Shown here piece after piece: positions 59,256 to 64,000 of a DNA stretch of 64,000 nucleotides. Position 1 is the stretch's first letter. Each line of letters begins with the position of its first letter. The notes below the pieces were generated by a model. It was not told the origin of the DNA. It ran no database searches and worked only from the letters and a program-made list of their open reading frames with translations. The DNA comes from Theristus sp. LFF4_11 (taxonomy: Eukaryota; Nematoda; Chromadorea; Monhysterida; Xyalidae). The translations under genes were made by a program, and so were the position numbers. The stretch spans positions 39,642 through 103,641 of the forward strand of contig JASANC010002767.1 of the NCBI GenBank assembly GCA_030248135.1, written 5' to 3'.

Positions 59256-62200
59256 ATGGCAGTGACCTTGTGCACTGTGATGCTCGCCACTGCGCGACTG
59301 TTGTTGGCCGCAAACAACGATTCCGAAAAACAAACTGCGCCGAAATACGGTGTGTATCTTTTGGAATCACAGTTGCTCACACGCAGACCACCTCACATGG
59401 CATTGTTTTGAACGTGCTGTTGTTTCCAGCGGTGCACTGGTCGCGGCTCGCTCATGACACCGATGCATTTGACGCCACCGAGCGTGCTGCATTCAACATC
59501 ACATCGTTCGCGTCGATTGTGCTCGAGCGAGCGCTGGCTGGTCCCACAACGAACGCAGGCAAATGGCACAGCCACCAAAAGACACTGCCCACGCGGGCGA
59601 AACGCCAAACGTCGCCGATGGAGTGGCTGTTCGCACGAAAGGCAGACATTCCTTTCGGCCCACCGCCGCCGGAGGCCGACGAGCATGCGCCTCGCTTTCG
59701 CCAAATCACACGCGAAGACGCCAAGAAGCAGCAGTTCGAGATGTTGCCCTCGCAAACGACCGTGCAAGAAGACCAAACAGCGCTGGCTGACACACACGAC
59801 CACACAAGCACAATGGACGAAGACCCTGCGGCCCCGGAATGGTGGCGCAATTGGTTGAAATCGAGCCAGGTGAAAGTGAAGAAAGCTGCTGTCGTCGTTA
59901 GCACTTCCGTGACCGCGGCGCCAGAGAAAGCGGTCACAAGCACCGCCACAACGACGACTGAAATTCACATGCCGCCAATCGTGGTGGAAACCACCGGTGC
60001 ACCAGCTGGCAGCACTGCAGCACCGCTGTCACATTTGCAACGGGTCGTAATGGCACTTAAGGAATGGCAGCGCACGCAGAAACCAGATCAATCGTTGCTT
60101 TTCCCTCAATCGAATGCACCAGCCGTTTCCGAGCAGTTGGATCAGAGTCCAACAAACGAGACGCAGACGAGCACAAAGTCGACCCCAGAGTCTCTCGTAC
60201 CTCAGCCGTCGCATTCAAATCCAAGCGAACGTCTTCTTCGGTTGTCTCGTCCGCCCGATGCAGAGGCAGCACGTTTTGCGGATCGAAACCACAGCGAGAA
60301 AATGTTTCAACCACCGAAATGGTGGCACAAGTGGCTGGGCACAAACGCCGTTCAAAACAGAACAACCGCTGCACCGGAGTCTACACGAGCGTCAACGTCC
60401 ACATCATCACCAACGAGCCCTACCAGCACACCGACAACGAGCACACCAATTGTTCTGCCACCAGCACCGGCTGCTTTGGAGCGACCACACGCCAGACCAG
60501 ACGCCCTGCTGTCCCCGTACATCCGAGCGCCCGCTGTGCAACCCCCCAACCACAGTCACCCCGCGGGGACACCTCAGATCCGACCCCCAACCGTTCAACC
60601 GCCGTTTCACCCCGCTGATCTTCCAGCCCCGACTTCGGTGCTCTCTTTTCGTGCGCCTGTTGCTTGGCCGCAAGCACCGATTGCTCATGTTCCAGTCACC
60701 AGTGCACCATCGGCCGGCAGACCAATGCAGCTGAACCAGATGGCAGCTCTTCCACGACGAACACTGGCTGGCGAATGGGCTGATTCGTTCGTTGACACAG
60801 CACAAGCAACTGCTGAAGAGGCAGACCCACCGAGCTGGTTTCGATCCTGGGTTGAAACGGGCGATGTTACGGAGCAAGCAACAGTTCAAGCGATGCATGG
60901 ACAAACAGCGCCTTTTTCTAATGATCCCATCACAGTCAGTCCTATTCCCAACACTCATCACGGCAGTTTCAAAGCGGCCCATTCACCGCTCCACTATCCA
61001 CCTTTGGAAGACAATCAAAACATCGTCAACGACAATCCACAACAAGACCCAGAGCCACCGGACTGGTGGGAAACCTGGCTAAAAACGGGAGAAATAAACG
61101 AAGAACCGGTCACCGCTGTGACGAGCGCACAGTCACAGATTTCTTTGCCACCAGCTGCGCAAGCGCAATTTCCAGTCGCAACACCACGACATGCCCGCCA
61201 GCAAACAAATCCACCTCAAATCTATCAGCCAATTCAAAATCATCAAGTGTATCCGCGCCTTAATAATCCAAAACAGCAAGCACTCCATGTTGCAAAGCTG
61301 TCTATTTCGCCGCCTTCAATAACGCCTCCGCCAGCAATGGCTGCCACCTACACTGACGCTCAGCCTGTCGCACGTGCTCCATCACCACAAGTTCAACCCA
61401 TTCAACAACAACAACCAGCGCCTGTAACTTACCCATTGCCGTTAAACACCAATGAGCATCATCCGCCGGTCAAGCCAACTCAGCAAGCCAGATTAATCGA
61501 CACGCCCCCTCAAACAATGCAACGCATTCCTGACATTGCGCGACCATTACAATATACCAGCGAAGACAAACGGACATTGGCGCACTTGCATCCAACACAA
61601 CATCAACAACAGCAACATCAACAGCATTTTCACCATATTGATCAACAACAACAGCTTTCTTTCCCAGCAGAGCCACAGCATCCAACACAACAGCGACAAA
61701 ATGCATTGCCTCACTCAGAACTTCGACCTCTTCAGCCTCACTCACCACGACACACTGAACATTCCCAGCATCCCGCTCAAGCACAACACCCTGAAGTTTA
61801 CTTTTCTCAACCAACACACGTTCAAGTTCACCCACCACAACATCTGCAATATCCGCAACATAATCCTGAACCACAACCACAATTTCTTCAAACGCGTCCA
61901 TCAACACAACAACCACATAATCCTCAAGTTCAAGTTGAGCCACAACCAGAATCTCTTCAATTCCCTCACTCACCACCACATCACCAAGCTCAACCGCCAC
62001 ACCTGGCACAGCAGGCTCATCTCCAACAGCCACAATATCCTCAAGCCCACGTAGAACAACATCAACAACCACAACCAACAACACCGCAGCAACATTCTCA
62101 ACTTCAACTTGAATCACAACAACATCTTCAAGCGCAACCACCGCAGTATCCTGTAGCTCACGCAAATCAACATCAAGCATCACATTCACCGCAAATATTG

Positions 62201-63676
62201 GCGCATTCTCAACCCGATCTCGCACTGAGTGACACTGGATACCAACCACACATTCAATCTGCAATCAATTTTCCGACCCCTGAGAAGATTCCTTCGTCAA
62301 GCAGTCAACAAACGAACAACAATCAACAAGCGATGAGCCGTGTAACCGAACGAGATGCTCGCGAGGTCGGTGCAAAGGTGCCACGGTGGTTCGCGTGGTT
62401 GCGAAGAATTCAGTCCAAATACGACGACGAGGCGCCAGCAGGCGACGCCGATCCAACAGCAGGACAAACCGAGAATGCTGCTTCGCAAAGCTCGCATGCT
62501 TCAGTCGCAGCCGCATGGAACCGACGACAAGCGGAAGACCCGTTTCCAGTGAAACTCGGTCGTCGCGGCGGCTGGTGGCCGGGTGATGCGTCGTTGCAGT
62601 TTCTAGAACAGTCACGCCCTCAGTATGTTCTCGAACAGATCGACCGGGAAACGGTTGGCGAGCCGTGGCAAGGCGTCCTGCGCTCGCCGGTTCGTGTGGC
62701 GCCGTCCGCGCAGCAGCAGCAGGCGTTGTTGCGACCTGCGGTGCCAACGCTCACGCCCAGTACGGCGCACTTAAACGGATACAACGGGAGAACACTGCGA
62801 ACCGCTGAGCATCGTTCAAGCCACGGACAAGCAGCACCTGCTCTTCTCTATCCACCATTCGCGCGGCGATATGACCGTGGCTCGATTCGACCAATTGCAC
62901 GTCTTCCGCCGGACTACTGGTATGATTATAGTGCTCTGATGTACGACGTCTTTGATTCAGATTCGTTCCAAACACCACCAGCAGTTGAGCGAGAAAAAAC
63001 GCAACGAAGCCCGGTTGCAGCAGAGGGTCGTGAATTGTTCCGACGCTCGTTTCCCACTGCCGAGTCGCTGTCTATCAACGTGACGTCGCCCGAATCTGCA
63101 GATGCAACATTGAAACTGTCTGTAAATTTGCCTTCTCAAACGAACACAGCTATTCAACTACCAAACGCAGTTAACCGAAAACAAGATACAAATCTCGTAA
63201 AATTTGCTGCAAGCGAACTGCAGCAACCAAGCCCGTCGACAGGAGCGCCAACTGCTTCCGGACGTGCTCAACAACAGCTACAGACCGAGAACAGTAAACC
63301 GCCGTCGCTTCAGTTTCCTCAGCTTCGTCGGCCAACGTCCGCAGAAACAAAAGAAACACGACCAACGCAGCACAAGAGTCCGTCGGCACCGGCACCGCCA
63401 CTGAGTTTCCCGAAGTTGCAAACTGTCGGACCTTCCATTGCGTCCACCACTACCGGTATTCCCACCGACGATGTCACCAAACGAACAAACAACAATTCGG
63501 CAAACGAGAGGAAAACACAACGATCAATACAACTGCCACAACCGGACACTCTGCAAGAGGCAGCCACTCAGCCAAGACAACCCGGCTTTTACTTGAGAAG
63601 TCGCTTTGCTCAACCCCGCAAATTGCCGTACTCCATGCGAGAACTGCTTTATCGTTTAGGTCAACCATTGACATGA
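59256..63676 (+). CDS. Secreted Gln/Pro/His/Thr-rich protein with repeated tryptophan motif (1446 aa)
   Basis: Exons 59256-59349 and 59430-63676; the split codon (G|CG) restores the frame. The start MAVTLCTVMLATARLLLAAN is a signal peptide, and an acceptor ends 5 bp before the ATG. A basic site TRAKRQ near residue 87 could be cut by a furin-like protease. A motif of the form P-x-W-W/F-x-x-W-L/V occurs about five times: PEWWRNWLKSSQV (~168), PKWWHKWLGTNAV (~327), PSWFRSWVETGDV (~499), PDWWETWLKTGEI (~575) and a shorter PRWFAWLRRIQS (~1016). Thr/Pro/Ser-rich linkers separate them. Residues ~700-980 are Gln/His/Pro-rich. The C-terminal third is less simple (GGWWPGDASLQFLEQ, PDYWYDYSALMYDVFDSD). 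No known domain recognised. An extracellular matrix, cuticle or secretion role is inference only. Confidence 0.85.
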
Positions 63677-64000
63677 TCAGTGAATTTTTGTTCGTGCTTT
63701 CTCCACGTCGTTTTACATTTTCCACAACATGCAATGTTACTGATTTGACTTTCATATTGATTGATACCGGTACTTCATTAAAATATGCAGACACGTAGAT
63801 GCGCAAAAGTCATGTGATCACTCACATTCACAAAGATATTTCAAAATCCACTGAATGTGAAATTAAAATTGAAAACTGAAAAAAAACTGAAAAGCTGTGA
63901 AAGTGCGTTCCAATTTTTGCTTTTTTAATAATTTTTTTCTGAATAACCATTGGAACGGACAGACTGAATAACAGATTAGTGCCAAAATCGCTTTGTTTTT
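63677..64000 (+). other. 3' flank of the secreted tryptophan-motif gene
   Basis: AT-rich sequence after the stop codon. No perfect AATAAA is seen; ATTAAA occurs at about 63777. No other feature is seen before the window ends. Confidence 0.4.

Noticed and set aside
61470..62264. 264-codon minus-strand frame rich in Val
   Set aside because: Antisense shadow of the CAA/CAC-rich coding region of the secreted tryptophan-motif protein.

Overview
The window is a piece of an invertebrate animal nuclear genome. Genes are split into many short exons, with GT...AG introns that mostly end in TTTCAG or TTGCAG, and many introns are only 50-150 bp. The gene set (Drosha, RBM42, KRR1, UBFD1, a eukaryotic-type UDP-galactopyranose mutase, a MAM-domain secreted protein) and the splice-acceptor style fit a nematode or near relative. 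I cannot name the species, and the nematode call is inference. Exon models were built by hand by matching splice phases and family conservation.

Layout, left to right. 1-642: two minus-strand exons of an acidic Pro/Tyr-rich protein that runs off the left edge. 3403-5837 (+): secreted MAM-type protein. 6213-8467 (-): conserved-looking helical protein of unknown function, 5' end not found. 11024-12054: hAT-like non-autonomous transposon. 12206-16031 and 17053-24310 (+): a MATH-domain part and a coiled-coil, Gln-rich, RING-H2 part, either one large gene or two adjacent ones. 26722-29060 (+): UDP-galactopyranose mutase. 29.3-33.4 kb: repeat island with three transposon-like elements nested one inside another, plus tRNA-derived SINE copies. 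34309-46569 (+): Drosha, 29 exons, with a foldback transposon in its first intron and a mariner-like MITE in another. 46925-49487: RBM42. 49778-51865: KRR1. 52200-57750: UBFD1, with a 4-kb intron full of minisatellites. 59256-63676 (+): a 1446-residue secreted low-complexity protein with a repeated tryptophan motif that I do not recognise.

Four consecutive genes on the same strand (DROSHA, RBM42, KRR1, UBFD1) are separated by only about 290-355 bp. The first three act on RNA: microRNA precursor cleavage, RNA binding and splicing, and small-subunit rRNA processing. The tight packing raises the possibility of an operon, which the sequence alone cannot prove.

The most distinctive signals are the nested transposon trio with three intact 8-bp target duplications (30347-32438), the tryptophan-motif secreted protein, the MATH/coiled-coil/RING architecture, and two oppositely oriented copies of one minisatellite inside the UBFD1 intron.
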